This document shows, piece after piece, positions 33,973-43,397 of a stretch of 62,169 nucleotides of DNA. The stretch comes from Gemmatimonadota bacterium (GTDB lineage: Bacteria > Gemmatimonadota > Gemmatimonadetes > Longimicrobiales > Gaopeijiaceae). The translations under genes and the position numbers were made by a program. The stretch spans positions 46,993-109,161 of the forward strand of contig JAPPNO010000001.1 in the NCBI GenBank assembly GCA_028873845.1, written 5' to 3'. Under the pieces are notes generated by a model. That model did no database searches. It saw only the letters and a list, made by a program, of their open reading frames with translations, and had not been told where the DNA came from. Within the stretch, counting starts at the first letter, position 1; every line of letters begins with the position of its first letter.

Positions 33973-34302
33973 ATGAAAGAGGCGCTCGACGCTCTACAGG
34001 ACCGGTTGGCACCCGCCGAGGAGATCTTCTTCACCTGGCTGACGCGGGTGTTCGTCGCCGCGACTCTCGTGGGGTCGGCGTGGATCGACGACGCGCCTCC
34101 TCTCGAAATCGCAGCCACGCTGGTCGCCATCTACGTCGCGGTCAGGGTGGCCACGCAGTACGGCCGACTGGCCGCCGCGGCCCCGTTCCAACACCGAGCG
34201 TTGCGGGCGATCTTTGCCATCGGCGCCCTCATGGTGCTCGGCCTGTCTTTCCTCGTCATCGTCACGCTCGTGGAGCGGGTGGCCCTCTCGGCCGTCGGCT
34301 GA
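33973..34302 (+). CDS. small membrane protein, unknown function
   Basis: 109 residues from the ATG at 33973 behind AGGAG. A short helical head (MKEALDALQDRLAPAEEIF) then two or three membrane helices (VFVAATLVGSAWI, AATLVAIYVAVRVATQYG, FAIGALMVLGLSFLVIVTLV). No family recognised. Confidence 0.55.
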   Translation: MKEALDALQDRLAPAEEIFFTWLTRVFVAATLVGSAWIDDAPPLEIAATLVAIYVAVRVATQYGRLAAAAPFQHRALRAIFAIGALMVLGLSFLVIVTLVERVALSAVG

Positions 34303-34593
34303 GGCGCATCGGGATGGCCCGGTCGATGGGCGGCCGCTTGGTCGGCGACCTCGATACCACCCACCGGTGCCCGATGGCTCGGGCGGCCCCGGCGATCTCC
34401 TGTGGGTGCGCCGGAGGGGAGTGAGAGGCTTCCCTCCGCTCTACCGGGGGCGAGATCGACGACTCATAACGGCGGGCCTGTGGTCCGCATCGTGTGCTCC
34501 GGGCCCCGAACACATCTCCGCCATATGACATACCGGCCCGGGAGGAGACGCGGATCCGGGGGGTTGCCTGGCTCCCTGGTTGTCGAATCCAGA

Positions 34594-36498
34594 TCAGGCC
34601 AAGCCAACCATCTCAAGCAGTATCAGTGCGTTCCGGGAGGTGGCCGGTCCGTCTCGCAAGACGTAGTCGAACCCGAGTCGACGCTTGCCTTCCACGAGGC
34701 GGATTTCCTCGCGGAAGTGCACGTCTTTCGTACCTGCCTTCAGGAGCTCGGTGGACGCGAGCGTCAGGTCATGCGTAGTGACCGCCCCCACGGCCCTGGT
34801 CCGAAGGAGGTGCCGGAGGACGATCCGAGAAGCGGTCAGACGCTCCTCCGAGTTGGTTCCCGCGAGGATTTCGTCCAGGAGAAAGAGGATCGGCCGCGCG
34901 CGGGCGCCGTCCACCACACGCTTGAGCCGCCTCAGCTCCGCAAGAAAATGGGAGACTCCTTCCTCGAGACTGTCATCGACCCGCATGACTGTCCACGGAA
35001 GCAACGGCCTGGTGCGAAACTGCCGGGCGCAGACCGGTCCGCCGATAAGCGCAAGGAGCTGGTTCACACCGACGGACCGGAGAAGGGTCGACTTCCCGGC
35101 CATGTTGGAGCCCGTTACGAGCAGGAGCGAGTGGGGGGAGGGAAGCTCCACATCATTTCGTACACAAGTCTCCGGATCAAGCAGTGGATGGCCGAGCGCA
35201 GCGGCGCTGACCTTGCATCCTTCATCTGAGGTGATCTGCGGAAAGCACCAGTCCGGATGGTCGAAGGAGAGGCCGGCGAGCGCCGAGCAAACCTCGATTT
35301 CCCCAAGACACCGCATCCACTCGCTGCACGCTGCGCCGTATCGGGCATGCCACCGTTCGAGCCTGTCCGCCACGTGGACGTCCCACGAAAACAGAGCGAC
35401 CAAGGGAATGTGCAAGAGGGACTCGCGCACATTCGCCAGGTCCGTGAGGCGCACCAGATGACGAATCGACCGTCCGGCCCCCGGACCTGGAGTCCGAAGC
35501 CTATGCCGGAGCTCGGCAACGAGACTGCTGTCGCCGGGAATCTCCTCCGCAGCTCCCAACAGCCTGGCCGATGCGCCCAGTACACTCTGGGCCGCATCCG
35601 CGCCACGGAGAGTCGGTGAGGTGTATTTCGCGGTGGCACGGTGCAGCACGAGTGCGCCGAGGGCTCCAAGGACCGGGAACAGACCCGGGGTCCAGCCGAG
35701 CAGCCAGCCAATGAGCGAGGCGGGCGTGAACACTCCGAGAAAGCGACCGGTGCGCAGGACGGCAAGGTGGCTCTCAAGCCACCTCGGCTCCTCGAGCCAT
35801 GCCAGGAACGCCGCCCCTCCCTCGAGAGTCTCTCCGGACTGTTGCCCTTCGCGTCCCAGAAGCTCGAGCCGCTCGCGGAACGTTCCTTCTCGCACAAGTG
35901 CGCGCACGACGCCCTGCCGCCTGCGAACCTCCTCGATCCAGTCCGGATCGGGATCGGTCTCGGGTCGCTCGCGGTCGTTCCGGCCGCTCGCCAACAGCAC
36001 TCGAGCACTGGATGGGCGGAGGGCAAGCGGATTCAACAATGCGTGGGCGAGCATCGCCTTCCCCGGGATTGTCGTGACCCGCCCGAGCAGGTGGGTGAGC
36101 GACGCTCGCCCCACCACGTCGAGGTCACTCGCATAGGGGTGCTCGGCCGGCACCCCCATGGTCATCGGCCCCGCGATTTCCCCCCACGTTCGGGCAAGCC
36201 GGGCCCGGGCCTCCCGGCTGATCGCTTCCCTCAGGCGTTCCCGCGCCGACCTCTTGCGGAGGCTCCTGTGCAGACAGACGAGACCGACGAATGCGACCAG
36301 CCCTGCTGCTCCAGTAACCAGGAGCACGGTCCAGGACTCACGGGGGGTCGTCTCGAGGAGCAGGAAACAGGCGGCCGCGACGAGAAACGTGACCATCCTG
36401 AGTCGCGAAACCCTGAGTGCGCGATTCTCCAGGCGCAGCGCTTCAGCTGAAGCCTGGGCCTCCTGTGCGCGGTAGTACTCGGCGGGACTCTGGCTCAC
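34594..36498 (-). CDS. membrane-anchored MutS-like ATPase
   Basis: 634 residues. Two N-terminal membrane helices (MVTFLVAAACFLLLE; LLVTGAAGLVAFVGLVC) and another pair in the middle (ASLIGWLLGWTPGLFPVLGALG) anchor it. The C-terminal third is a MutS ATPase: Walker A VTGSNMAGKSTLLRS, Walker B ILFLLDEILAGTNS, and VTTHDLTLA. There is no mismatch-recognition domain. Homologues form a MutS subfamily whose task is unknown; they are not mismatch repair MutS. ATG at 36498 is accepted because it gives the conserved amphipathic head. Stands alone between divergent and convergent neighbours. Confidence 0.8.
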   Translation of the reverse strand: MSQSPAEYYRAQEAQASAEALRLENRALRVSRLRMVTFLVAAACFLLLETTPRESWTVLLVTGAAGLVAFVGLVCLHRSLRKRSARERLREAISREARARLARTWGEIAGPMTMGVPAEHPYASDLDVVGRASLTHLLGRVTTIPGKAMLAHALLNPLALRPSSARVLLASGRNDRERPETDPDPDWIEEVRRRQGVVRALVREGTFRERLELLGREGQQSGETLEGGAAFLAWLEEPRWLESHLAVLRTGRFLGVFTPASLIGWLLGWTPGLFPVLGALGALVLHRATAKYTSPTLRGADAAQSVLGASARLLGAAEEIPGDSSLVAELRHRLRTPGPGAGRSIRHLVRLTDLANVRESLLHIPLVALFSWDVHVADRLERWHARYGAACSEWMRCLGEIEVCSALAGLSFDHPDWCFPQITSDEGCKVSAAALGHPLLDPETCVRNDVELPSPHSLLLVTGSNMAGKSTLLRSVGVNQLLALIGGPVCARQFRTRPLLPWTVMRVDDSLEEGVSHFLAELRRLKRVVDGARARPILFLLDEILAGTNSEERLTASRIVLRHLLRTRAVGAVTTHDLTLASTELLKAGTKDVHFREEIRLVEGKRRLGFDYVLRDGPATSRNALILLEMVGLA

Positions 36499-36966
36499 CG
36501 ATCTCCATCCACCTGTACGACCCGACTCTCAGCCGGCCTCCCTGTCGGGCATGCGGCCAGTGGCGCTGAGGAGGGAGTGCGAGAGATCAGCCTCATTCCA
36601 GATACAGCCTCACCAGATCCAAGGGTTGGCAACCCGCGCGGCCGAGCTTCCGCTGGTCCCCGTGGCTTCGCCATGAGTGTAGCGAAATCCGGAATCGACA
36701 GAGTGCTTCGTGGCAAGACGTCATAGGGCCATCGGACGGTACACCGGCAATGGCGATGGATCACGTCCACGGAAGGGGGCGGTACCCGTCAACGGGTTCG
36801 GGCTGCGGATTCCGAGGCATGCCGATCGCGGATTCCGACGGATGCCGAACACCCTTGGGCTGACGGGACGGTGCCGGATGACCTGATGTAGCCACTGTCA
36901 CTTCCGTTCCTCGCAGAGGCCCCGTGAGCAGAGGAGGAGGATGATAGCACAGCGGAGGCTATATCC
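36499..36966. other. intergenic, nothing supported
   Basis: 468 bases with short shadow ORFs only. Confidence 0.45.
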
Positions 36967-37080
36967 GTGCGCAGCATTCACGAAGTCTTGCGTCTAAGAG
37001 ACAAGCTGGGCCGCAGCCTGCGGGAGATCGCTGCTGTTGTGGGCATCTCGCTCAGCACGGTGAGCACAGACCCGCACAGG
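36967..37080 (+). pseudogene. IS21 IstA-like N-terminal helix-turn-helix remnant
   Basis: About 37 codons read VLRLRDKLGRSLREIAAVVG followed by ISLSTVS, the helix-turn-helix at the start of IS21-family IstA transposases. The frame stays open to 37374, but the rest does not resemble a transposase. Only the DNA-binding head survives. Confidence 0.5.
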
Positions 37081-37495
37081 CGCGCGCCTGATCTCAAGTG
37101 GTCTCTTCCCGAATCCTGGTTCGAGCTCGCAAGACATGTGGGCGCTTCGGGCCATGTGGCCCCACGACACCTCGATCTCGAGCTGGCCCCGATCCAGGTC
37201 GGTGAGCTCGCCGGTCACGGCCTCCGGCTCGAGCAGGAGCACATCGCACTCGACCCGCGCATGCGGGATGCTCTCGAGGCAGCTCTCACCCGGGACGCAC
37301 CGGGGAAATCCGCCTTTGCCGATGCGGAGAGACTAGGTACCAATCGGGTCGCCATCGCCGGAAGACGGCGGTGACGGGGATTCGATGCCTACGCCCAGAG
37401 ACGCATAGTCGCTCTCCTGCGAAGTGATCCGACCCTGACTCGGGGCACCCGCCCTCCTGCGTCGTGGTCACGACGGTTGACCCGAGGGTCGGTAC

Positions 37496-37530
37496 TGCAC
37501 AAAACGAATCTTCAACTTGCAATTTGTGCA
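37496..37530 (+). promoter_or_regulatory. perfect 8-bp inverted repeat at the start of a DUF4143 ATPase gene
   Basis: TGCACAAA at 37496-37503 and TTTGTGCA at 37523-37530, 19 bases apart. The right arm contains the GTG at 37526 that is in frame with the ATPase. An operator or RNA stem over the start would be a natural control element. Confidence 0.45.
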
Positions 37531-37975
37531 CAGATCGATACCGCGGACCGCCGTGATCGAACGCGACATCGGGCCTTGCCTGGTCGAGCTTTTCGACCAG
37601 CACCCGTTGGTGACGGTGACCGGGCCGCGTCAGTCCGGGAAGACGACCCTCTGCCGCGCGGTCTTCCCTCACCTGAAATACGTCAATCTGGAGGCCCCGG
37701 ACCAGCGGGAATTCGCCCGATCCGATCCCCGCGGATTCCTAGCCCAGGTGGGCGACGGCGCCGTCCTGGGTGAAATCCAGCGTGTCCCCGATCTCCTTTC
37801 CTACCTCCAGGTCGTCGCCGACGAAGAGAGGCGGAACAGCCTCTTCGTCCTGACGGGAAGCGAGCACTTCAAGCTCTCGGGGGCCATCAGCCAGTCGCTG
37901 GCGAGGCGCACGGGGCTTCTCCGCCTCCTGCCTTTTTCCCTTGCGGAGCGGGACCGTACAGGCGCCGGAAACTGA
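37526..37975 (+). pseudogene. DUF4143-type AAA ATPase, truncated after the ATPase domain
   Basis: About 150 residues: HPLVTVTGPRQSGKTTLCRA (Walker A), VNLEAPDQREFARSDPRGFL, GAVLGEIQRVPDLLSYLQ (Walker B; GEIQR where DEIQR is usual), FVLTGSEHFKLSGAISQSLA and RLLPFSLAE, then an unrelated DRTGAGN and a stop. The DUF4143 and nuclease-like parts are gone. A group II intron-like stretch begins about 100 bases further on. TTG at 37517 is another possible start. Confidence 0.65.
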
Positions 37976-38069
37976 ATCAAGAGATCACTGGCCGGAACGA
38001 CAGTTGCCGGGCGGGTTTTCACACCCGCAAGGAAAACGCGCCTTTCCACGGCGCACGGGTACCTAGGTA

Positions 38070-38500
38070 GTTACCATATGTGCCGGAACGTGAGTGAACG
38101 CTGAGCAGGCCTCGAAACGGGCATTGCGGGAGTCGACCCTCCGTCAATAAGGGGGAAGACCGCTGGCTGGCCGGGAACTGAGCGACATGCGCACCGGCTG
38201 GTTTCCGCCGGGGCATTGGCACCGGCACGTATGGGAGAGGCGGAGCGTAGCAACACGGGAAGCCCTGTCGGTGTCGCGCACGCGACAACGGGAACCCCGT
38301 GAGGGGCAGGGTGGACCGGCAGGGTGACGGACGGGCCCGTAGTACTGGAGACGCCGGGTGATGCCGGTCGAGGGAAGGGGCCCTGAGTCGCGAGCGGTAC
38401 GGAACGGAGGCAGGGCCTTGACCTCTGACGGACGTCTAATCTGATTGTGTCCGTTGAAAGATGGGTAGATGGGCGATCATCCACGATCATCTGGCAACCC
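38070..38500 (+). ncRNA. group II intron ribozyme fragment
   Basis: No protein is credible here, yet the sequence carries the run of conserved purine-rich blocks seen in domains I-IV of bacterial group II introns: ctgagcaggcctcgaaacgg, gcaacacgggaagccc, accccgtgaggggcag, cccgtagtactggaga followed by gggtgatgccgg and gagggaaggggcc, then cttgacctctgacggac. A reverse-transcriptase/maturase ORF should follow but only a short MGRWAIIHDHLATRS frame is found, and I see no domain V stem. The ends are approximate. It is a dead fragment, next to a truncated ATPase gene. Confidence 0.55.
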
Positions 38501-38648
38501 GGAGTCGGCGATAGCAGGTAGCTGGCCCCGCAACCTCCAGTTGGTAGCAGGAGGAAGTTGCAATGCCTACGGCGAGGAGATGTGGTGACATGCTGCCGGC
38601 AGTGAGGGCTTTTCCTCGACTATCCTCGGATACAGACTGGGTATTCCG

Positions 38649-39071
38649 ATGATGTCGTCCAGTGATTCCGACATGCCGTCCACCGTCCCGGACGCGATGG
38701 CGATCCACGTGCGGCCCGAATACGCCGTGGAGCACTCGGACCCCGCGGCCTGGCGCTACGTATTCGTCTACCACATCACGATCGAGAACGTGGGGACCGA
38801 GACGGCACAGCTCTTCTGGCGCCACTGGCTGATCCACGACCCGGTGGCGGGCGACCAGGAGGTCGAAGGGGCGGGCGTCGTCGGCCGGTCCCCGGTGCTC
38901 CGTCCGGGCGATTCGCACCGCTACAACAGTTTCTGCGTCCTGCGGGGACCGACGGGCCACATGGAAGGGTTCTACCATTTCCGGCGGCCGGACGGATCCG
39001 TCTTCCGCGCCCCCATTCCGCGCTTCCACTTCAACGCCCCGCCGGAAGCCGTGGGAATGCTGTTCAACTAG
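38649..39071 (+). CDS. apaG: ApaG-domain protein
   Basis: 140 residues, slightly longer than E. coli ApaG (125). Fibronectin-like ApaG fold: YVFVYHITIENVGTETAQLF then WRHWLIHD, the glycine-rich EGAGVVGRSPVLRPGDSHRYN and HMEGFYHF. The cellular role is debated (linked to Mg/Co tolerance). Its stop overlaps the GTG of the next gene by one base, so the two are translationally coupled. Confidence 0.85.
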   Translation: MMSSSDSDMPSTVPDAMAIHVRPEYAVEHSDPAAWRYVFVYHITIENVGTETAQLFWRHWLIHDPVAGDQEVEGAGVVGRSPVLRPGDSHRYNSFCVLRGPTGHMEGFYHFRRPDGSVFRAPIPRFHFNAPPEAVGMLFN

Positions 39072-39694
39072 TGGCGCTCCACCAGGTCCTCTGGGCCCGG
39101 AACGCGGATCTCGCGCAGGCCTGTCTCGACTCCAGCTTCGTGCGCGGCCTGGCCGACGGATCGCTCGCCGCGGATTCCTTCCGCCGCTACGTGGCGCAGG
39201 ACGCCTTCTTTCTGAGCGCATTCTTCAGCGCCTACGCGCTGGCCGCCGCCCGCACCTCCGACCGGATCGAGGTCGCGCGTCGGCTGCACGCCCTGATGCA
39301 GGGGGTCCTCGAGGAACTCGAACTTCACCGCGCCTACGCCGAACGCCTCGATATCGACCTCGAGGCCGTCACGCCCAACGCGGCCGCGAAGGGATACACC
39401 GATTTCCTCGCCCGCACGGCCTGGAACGCGAAGGCCGGCGAGATCCTGGCCGCCATGACGCCCTGCATGCGGCTCTACGCCTGGCTCGGGCGGCGTCTTA
39501 CGACCGGAGATCACGCGGGAAACCCCTATCGCGACTGGATCGAAACGTACGCCTCTCCGGATTTCGAGGGCCTCGCCGCCGAACTCGAGCGGCTGCTCGA
39601 CGATCTCGCCGCCGACATGCCGGAACGCGCGGCCGAGGCGTATGCCGAGGCGATGCGCCACGAACTCGCCTTCTTCGAGACCTTCGCGGAGTAG
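39071..39694 (+). CDS. tenA: TenA-family thiaminase II-like protein
   Basis: 207 residues, the usual TenA length, all helical. The aspartate in RRYVAQDAFFLSAF, the nucleophile Cys in MTPCMRLYAWLG and the late Glu in MRHELAFFETF occupy the positions of the B. subtilis TenA active site (Asp44, Cys135, Glu205). TenA salvages degraded thiamin by releasing the pyrimidine. Starts at a GTG overlapping the apaG stop; no other thiamin genes are nearby. Confidence 0.85.
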   Translation: MALHQVLWARNADLAQACLDSSFVRGLADGSLAADSFRRYVAQDAFFLSAFFSAYALAAARTSDRIEVARRLHALMQGVLEELELHRAYAERLDIDLEAVTPNAAAKGYTDFLARTAWNAKAGEILAAMTPCMRLYAWLGRRLTTGDHAGNPYRDWIETYASPDFEGLAAELERLLDDLAADMPERAAEAYAEAMRHELAFFETFAE

Positions 39695-40014
39695 CCGGGA
39701 AGCGAGGGTCGGGCCGCTGGCTTCGGGAGGGCTAGACTAGAAGGCGGTGCAACCATTTCGGACGCCATTGGTCCCCTGTCGCCATTTGGTTCTGGCCCCG
39801 CAGACCGCAGCTTTTGGGGAGCGGAACCTGGACCAAGGAGGCAGGGTGGGCGACAGAAGGCAGCAGGCCAGACGTGCCTTTCGCGCCCTGGTTTGCCGTC
39901 AGGTTTCGAGGCGGCAGATGCCGCAGCCGCTTGAGACGTCGCGGGCTGATCCGTTGGCGTGACGCGGTTCCGGTCCCTTGGACATCTGAAGTCAGAAGGG
40001 GCGCACGACAGAAA

Positions 40015-40614
40015 GTGTCAGCTACGAAACACGGTGAGGTCGGTAGCGCACTGATTGTATCTGCCAGCCTCGATCCCGAGAGCCGCAGCGAGAGGATCGC
40101 ACGCCGCTACTCCGAGGCGCTGGTGATGCGAGGGGTCGCGTCTACGTTCGTCACTCTCAAGGACTATGCGATTCCCGGCTTCGACAATCCGTCCGAGCTG
40201 CCTTCCGACTGCGAGATCCTCCACAGGATGGTGCTCGACGCCGAGGCAGTCGTCTTAGCCGGTCCGATATACAACTGGGGATCCTCCGCCGAGCTGAAGC
40301 GGTTCATCGAATTCGTGGGCACAACTCCACCGGACGGGACCCGTCGTGGCGCATTCTTCGACAAGATCGTGACGTTCATCGCCTCGGCTGGGCTGCCGCA
40401 CGGCTACATGGGGTTCGCGCCCACCATGGCGTCAATGATCCTGGACTTCAAATGCATCATCAATCCGTATCACGTGTTCGTGCACAGCCGGAACTGGGAT
40501 GCTGACCGAATCGACGACGACGCTTCAGGACGCATCGATCGGTCCGCGGATGTCCTCGTGGCGCTGATGCGAGCGCTTCGCGGCAGAGCCTACACCTCCG
40601 GCTGGGACATCTAG
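40015..40614 (+). CDS. NADPH-dependent FMN reductase-like flavoprotein
   Basis: About 199 residues starting at a GTG (VSATKHGEVGSALIV). Flavodoxin-like FMN_red fold: ALIVSASLDPESRSERIA binds the FMN phosphate, AVVLAGPIYNWGSSAELKRF is the flavin-edge loop (PxYNxxxxxxLK), and FIASAGLPHGYMGFAP the late loop. The frame is open further upstream to 39814 but that part is shadow-like. Substrate could be quinones, azo compounds or free flavin; not determined. Confidence 0.75.
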   Translation: MSATKHGEVGSALIVSASLDPESRSERIARRYSEALVMRGVASTFVTLKDYAIPGFDNPSELPSDCEILHRMVLDAEAVVLAGPIYNWGSSAELKRFIEFVGTTPPDGTRRGAFFDKIVTFIASAGLPHGYMGFAPTMASMILDFKCIINPYHVFVHSRNWDADRIDDDASGRIDRSADVLVALMRALRGRAYTSGWDI

Positions 40615-40824
40615 GTTCGGCGCGGCCGGTGGCGGCGGTCATCCGGCAACGCAGCGGTAATCGAGGGCCACTCCGGGGAGAGGCGCTCGAGCCGACACGA
40701 GGTGGCCGGGTGGGCTTCCTCCATACAGGTGACCGAGCTCGACGCGTGGAGCACGAGGGCGATGGACTGGTCGGTGGTGACGCGCCCGGCGACTTCGCTC
40801 CGGGCGGACCCCTTTGAAAGGCGG

Positions 40825-41511
40825 TTATCGCCCTCCGAGCCCGTAGCGGATCCCGAAGCTGATGATCGGCCAGTAATGAACGACGTTGCCGAGATCCTTG
40901 CGGAAGCGACCCTGCTCGATGCCTAGGTTCTCACGGAAGCGGAGCGACCGCAGCAACGCGCTCTCGCCTTCGGCTACCAAGACCAGTTCGGCATCAGTCA
41001 GGAACGCCACGCCGATGTCCATGAAGACATCGAGCCCGGGCGCGTTGTGCTTGCCCATGCCCGCGACCACGTAGGGTGCCCAGGCATCCGAGCGCAGGGT
41101 CGCCGTGAGATCGCTGACCTCAAGCGCCGTGTACCGGCCATAGCCGATGTCGATGCCGGCACCATCGCCAAGCACGAACTCTAGGCGCGGGTCCTTATGC
41201 TTGTAGAGGACACCCGCACCGAAGCGGAAAATGCTGCCCTCGACCGCGGCGCCAGCGGTGTAGAACGCCTTCGGGAGCGCCAGTCCCACTGTCAGGTGGT
41301 CGGCGAGGCGAGAGACCGGGGTCAGATCAACCCTGAGCGCGAGCAGCGACGCGCTTCCGTGGAAGATGAGCCAGTCGTTCCACGAGACCGAGACATCCGG
41401 GCCAACCCCGAGCGTGCTGGCACGCGCACCCAGCGACACGGTCTGCAGCGCTCGCGCGGGTGAGGTGTTGACGACAAGGAGTACGATGAAGGCTGCCAGG
41501 CTCCGGCTCAT
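40825..41511 (-). CDS. secreted outer-membrane beta-barrel protein
   Basis: 228 residues with a signal peptide (LAAFIVLLVVNTSPARALQ) and alternating beta-strand pattern throughout (SLGARASTLGVGPDVSVSW, FRFGAGVLYKH, WPIISFGIRYGLGGR at the end). The layout and the ending resemble the protein at 60684. Function unknown; likely an eight- to ten-stranded barrel. Confidence 0.65.
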   Translation of the reverse strand: MSRSLAAFIVLLVVNTSPARALQTVSLGARASTLGVGPDVSVSWNDWLIFHGSASLLALRVDLTPVSRLADHLTVGLALPKAFYTAGAAVEGSIFRFGAGVLYKHKDPRLEFVLGDGAGIDIGYGRYTALEVSDLTATLRSDAWAPYVVAGMGKHNAPGLDVFMDIGVAFLTDAELVLVAEGESALLRSLRFRENLGIEQGRFRKDLGNVVHYWPIISFGIRYGLGGR

Positions 41512-41588
41512 CGGTCAGGCGCGATCGCCACATGCCATGCGGAACGGTCGCCGGCTGACGGCGAAGTACGGAGGTCGGGATCGTTGGA

Positions 41589-41735
41589 CTACGCCCACGA
41601 CTTACCGGCGGCGAACCGGAAGCCGTCTCCCATGTCGATGAAGAGACCCCCCGAGAGGGTCGGCAAACCGTGGTCGTTGCCGGTCGTCACCGCCGCCATC
41701 CCGACGGATGCAAAGATGAGCCAGCGGTTTGTCAT
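41589..41735 (-). CDS. short ORF, possible fragment of a secreted protein
   Basis: 48 codons: MTNRWLIFASVGMAAVTTGN then GGLFIDMGDGFRFAAGKSWA. The start looks like a signal segment. It lies just upstream of the barrel protein on the same strand. Too short to judge. Confidence 0.25.
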   Translation of the reverse strand: MTNRWLIFASVGMAAVTTGNDHGLPTLSGGLFIDMGDGFRFAAGKSWA

Positions 41736-42169
41736 GGGTCACTCATGGGTTTAGGGCTAGGGACTCAGAGCGATGCCGGTGAACACGGCGAGCGTGCGAT
41801 GCTTGACCGTCTCATCCTCGAAGAAACTGGTCAGCTCGACGTTGAACAGGGCATCGGCCGTCTGTCACGGTCGTCCTTCCATGCGTCCGTCGCTGTGTCG
41901 ACGATGACGGGCACGAGTCCGAACAACACGTCGAGGATTACCCATCCCGCGCCAACGGACGCGGTGAGCGTGCACGCCACGTCCTATTGGCCGTCCTCGC
42001 GGAAGAGGACCGTGACGCTCGCCTGGTTGTCGATGTCGAGTGGAGTGGGCGTGGTACAGTAGGACACGCAGTTGACTAGCGTTTCCGCCTTCCATCTCTG
42101 CCGGAGGCAAGCTGTAGCGATCCGTCTACGATGCCCCAAAGACCGAGCGTCGGCGGGTGCGCGTCAGCA
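41736..42169. other. about 430 bases without a supported gene
   Basis: A plus-strand frame 41670-42062 is open but low in protein character. Nothing else recognised. Confidence 0.4.
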
Positions 42170-42334
42170 TCATCTACCAGACCCCATATGACGCTTCTGC
42201 TCAAGTAGATGCGGGAGCGTGATAGCGAGATCAGCGGCGGTGCGTACGGTCATGTTGGGACATTCCTGGTGTTTGTTGCGCAACCAAGTGCCCATGGTTC
42301 CCGCCCAATGGTTGCCGGCTCGGGTCTTCAACAT
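42170..42334 (-). pseudogene. 5' head of an LRR-lipoprotein gene (relic of the 47122 family)
   Basis: From ATG 42334 the minus strand reads MLKTRAGNHWAG, matching MLKIRVGNHGRG of the intact gene at 47122, and the preceding bases (gcagacgatgttgaaga) match as well. Similarity stops after about 12 codons and the frame ends at 42170. The promoter-side motif at 42499 is placed as in the intact module. Confidence 0.5.
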
Positions 42335-42498
42335 CGTCTGCCTGCGCTCTCTTTTTCGACGATCCCATTCGACCATAGATCGTACCTAGCACGTGTCTAT
42401 CTTGCAAACGGCATTGCCAATTGTGAACGGGATGGTTCTTTAAGATCACCCTGGATTGAGACGCTGTGTGGCATGTACATGTCCACATGAGGACATGT

Positions 42499-42515
42499 CA
42501 TGCTCTTACTGTGAC
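42499..42515 (+). promoter_or_regulatory. shared regulatory motif, site 1
   Basis: catgctcttactgtgac. One of four sites of the form (c/a)atg(t/c)tct.a.tgtgac in the window, always pointing away from an LRR-gene head and, in three cases, toward a GAF-kinase head. Here no kinase gene follows. Confidence 0.45.
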
Positions 42516-42519
42516 TATT

Positions 42520-42811
42520 GAACCTTGACCCCCGCCGGCAGGGGCGGCACCGGATCGGGAGCGTGCACGTGGGGTGCCTCCGTGGCACGACCGGCACTGC
42601 CTCCTACGTGATCACGGCCGCGAAGGCAGTCCATCTGGCCAACCGCCGGGCGAGCTAGAGCTTCTGGAGGGGTGAGGGAACGATCAACGCGGTCGCGCGC
42701 TGGTAGATTGGCAACGGGGAAGCCACCCATCGGCCTCCGATCCTGATTGAGGGCTTGGACGAAGACTTTTTCGATCAAGGGTGAGACATCCCCAGGGGCG
42801 GCTGGCCGGAG
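42520..42811. other. intergenic, nothing supported
   Basis: 292 bases. A short open stretch reads RIGSVHVGCLRGTTGTASYV before a stop near 42660; it is not recognised. Confidence 0.4.
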
Positions 42812-43147
42812 TCATTTGAAGAGTTCGGCGTGGGTCCCAGCTCGCACGAAGTTGATCGATCCGCTCGGCTTCGGCGAATCATCGATCTGGTAGATCAGAA
42901 GGAAATCCCCACCGATATGGCATTCACGGTGATTCATCCATGCGCCTCTCAGCGCGTGGTCCCGCCGTTCGGGACCGAGCGGGGCCTCATTGGCGATAAG
43001 TTCGAGCATGACCGCCTTGAGCCGGTTCATGTCGTATCGGCCGGAACGCGAGAGACGCTGCCAGTCCTTTAGGAAGCCCCGCGTAAAGTCCGCGCGGCGT
43101 GGCGGCCGCGCCCGTTTACCGGCTGCCGGCTTCTTCAAGCTCCGCAA
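42812..43147 (-). CDS. yafQ: YafQ-type RelE-superfamily mRNA interferase toxin
   Basis: 111 residues. TRGFLKDWQRLSRSGRYDM, then LGPERRDHALRGAW, then ECHIGGDFLLIYQIDD follow the YafQ pattern, including the catalytic-type His residues and Asp of the RelE fold. It would cut ribosome-bound mRNA. Overlaps the last codons of its antitoxin by 32 bases on the same strand. Confidence 0.85.
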   Translation of the reverse strand: MRSLKKPAAGKRARPPRRADFTRGFLKDWQRLSRSGRYDMNRLKAVMLELIANEAPLGPERRDHALRGAWMNHRECHIGGDFLLIYQIDDSPKPSGSINFVRAGTHAELFK

Positions 43148-43397
43148 ACAATTCGTCGGCGCCGGCGAACCGCGCCGTCCCCTGCCTCATCATCTCCTCC
43201 GACTCGGCCATCGCCCGCTTGGTGTTGGCGTTCGGCACCTTCAGTTCGAGGGGAAAGGCCTGATCGACCGCGATTCGGTGGAAGAACAGTCGGACCGCCT
43301 CCGAGGCCGTGAGCCCCATGGCCCCGAGTGCCGCCGTTGCCTTTCGCTTCATCTCCGTGTCCATCCGGACGTGGAGCATCGAACTGTGCTTCTTCAT
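43116..43397 (-). CDS. dinJ: RelB/DinJ-type antitoxin
   Basis: 93 residues. MLHVRMDTEMKRKATAALGA and GLTASEAVRLFFHRIAVDQA are the ribbon-helix-helix of DinJ; the C-terminal half wraps the toxin. First gene of the pair. The AT-rich stretch just upstream at 43400-43440 (atttgcgatatag) probably holds the promoter and operator. Confidence 0.9.
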   Translation of the reverse strand: MKKHSSMLHVRMDTEMKRKATAALGAMGLTASEAVRLFFHRIAVDQAFPLELKVPNANTKRAMAESEEMMRQGTARFAGADELFAELEEAGSR

